This document shows positions 45,273 through 45,670 of a stretch of DNA of 45,670 bases, in pieces. The stretch is from Paulinella micropora (Eukaryota; Cercozoa; Imbricatea; Euglyphida): assembly GCA_009731375.1 (NCBI GenBank), contig BJOX01000051.1, forward strand, positions 663,921-709,590, in the 5' to 3' direction. Below the pieces are notes generated by a model. It was not told where the DNA came from and made no database searches. It saw nothing but the letters and a program-made list of their open reading frames with translations. The translations under genes and the position numbers were made by a program. The first letter of the stretch is position 1, and every line of letters begins with the position of its first letter.

Positions 45273-45608
45273 GTACCTCAGGCCATGGAACGTACCCTGT
45301 CGACGGTGAAGGGGGGTCCGGGAGGGCCCTTCCCCCGGGAACCCCAGCCCGCAACTGTACGTACCCCACGCAAATTATCCGGCACCAAAATGAATGGCTG
45401 AGAATGCTCCAAGGCTCCAAGAGTTGTGCCGGAAGGGTTTACGCCATTTACCTCCGGCAATGGAACTTACCCTGTCGACTGTGGATAGGGGGAGGGTCCG
45501 GGGGGCCCTCCCCCCGGGAACCCCAGCCGCAATTGTACGTACCCGAAGCGAATTTCCCGGCACCAAAATGAATGGCTGAGATTGCTCCAAGGCTGTAAAA
45601 GTTGTGCA
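45273..45608. repeat. Tandem duplication, about 175-bp period
   Basis: Two diverged units beginning GGTACCTCAGGCCATGGAAC (45272) and TACCTCCGGCAATGGAACTT (45449) share CCCTGTCGAC, a G-rich tract, CCCCGGGAACCCCAGCC, and CGGCACCAAAATGAATGGCT. The source is unknown; it could be part of a larger satellite cut by the window edge. Confidence 0.85.
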
Positions 45609-45646
45609 CGTGAGAATGAGAGGACAAGCGACCTTGGGAAGAGTAG

Positions 45647-45666
45647 GGGGGGGGGGGGGGGGGGGA
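45647..45666. repeat. G-homopolymer near window end
   Basis: About 18 G, similar to the runs that border several gaps in this scaffold. Confidence 0.9.
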
Positions 45667-45670
45667 GGCG

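Overview
The window is eukaryotic nuclear DNA. It has spliceosomal GT-AG introns, a Ty3/gypsy-type LTR retrotransposon, non-LTR (LINE) remnants, TIR elements and an exceptional load of tetranucleotide microsatellites (TATC, ACAT and relatives). Three split genes can be rebuilt with continuous reading phase across nearly all introns. The organism cannot be named from sequence alone; an intron-rich alga or other protist fits. TGA acts as a stop here, because two of the three genes end in it. Nine N-gaps interrupt the scaffold (1398-1520, 2462-3147, 29735-30102, 39917-40183 and five 10-base gaps).

Layout. (1) 588-14364, + strand: a gene of 17 supported exons for a protein resembling bacterial GH43-like beta-propeller proteins. 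Its introns are mostly microsatellite plus LINE tails, and one intron holds an antisense LINE of about 3.3 kb. (2) 14365-17585: intergenic DNA with two TA-flanked MITEs. (3) 17586-24574, - strand: an 11-exon gene for an unrecognised multi-pass membrane protein of about 247 residues, again with microsatellite introns and several LINE-tail-like elements. (4) 24600-28292: long ACAT and pentamer arrays, a 19-bp minisatellite, CT-rich DNA and the last two exons of a probable + strand gene. (5) 28549-31698, + strand: a complete 9-exon squalene synthase (470 residues), the first committed enzyme of sterol synthesis. (6) 31699-33227: AT-rich DNA with two more MITEs. (7) 33228-43140: an almost intact Ty3/gypsy element with 237/238-bp LTRs, a 4-bp target duplication, Gag and Pol in one frame separated by a single TGA, and an unusual domain after the integrase. 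(8) 43145-45670: unassigned sequence with a tandem duplication of about 175 bp period.

The most unusual biology is in the first 25 kb. Four families of LINE-tail-like elements all sit between TATC repeats, with the TATC strand equal to the element sense strand wherever both edges can be seen, as expected for retrotransposons that target (TATC)n. The microsatellites are also strand-polarised relative to the genes and form the pyrimidine tracts of many splice acceptors. Several exons carry partial 'echo' copies in the neighbouring introns with a strict polarity: copies of the acceptor and exon 5' part lie upstream, and copies of the exon 3' part and donor lie downstream. No such arrangement is known to me, and all of it can be tested with RNA and long-read data.
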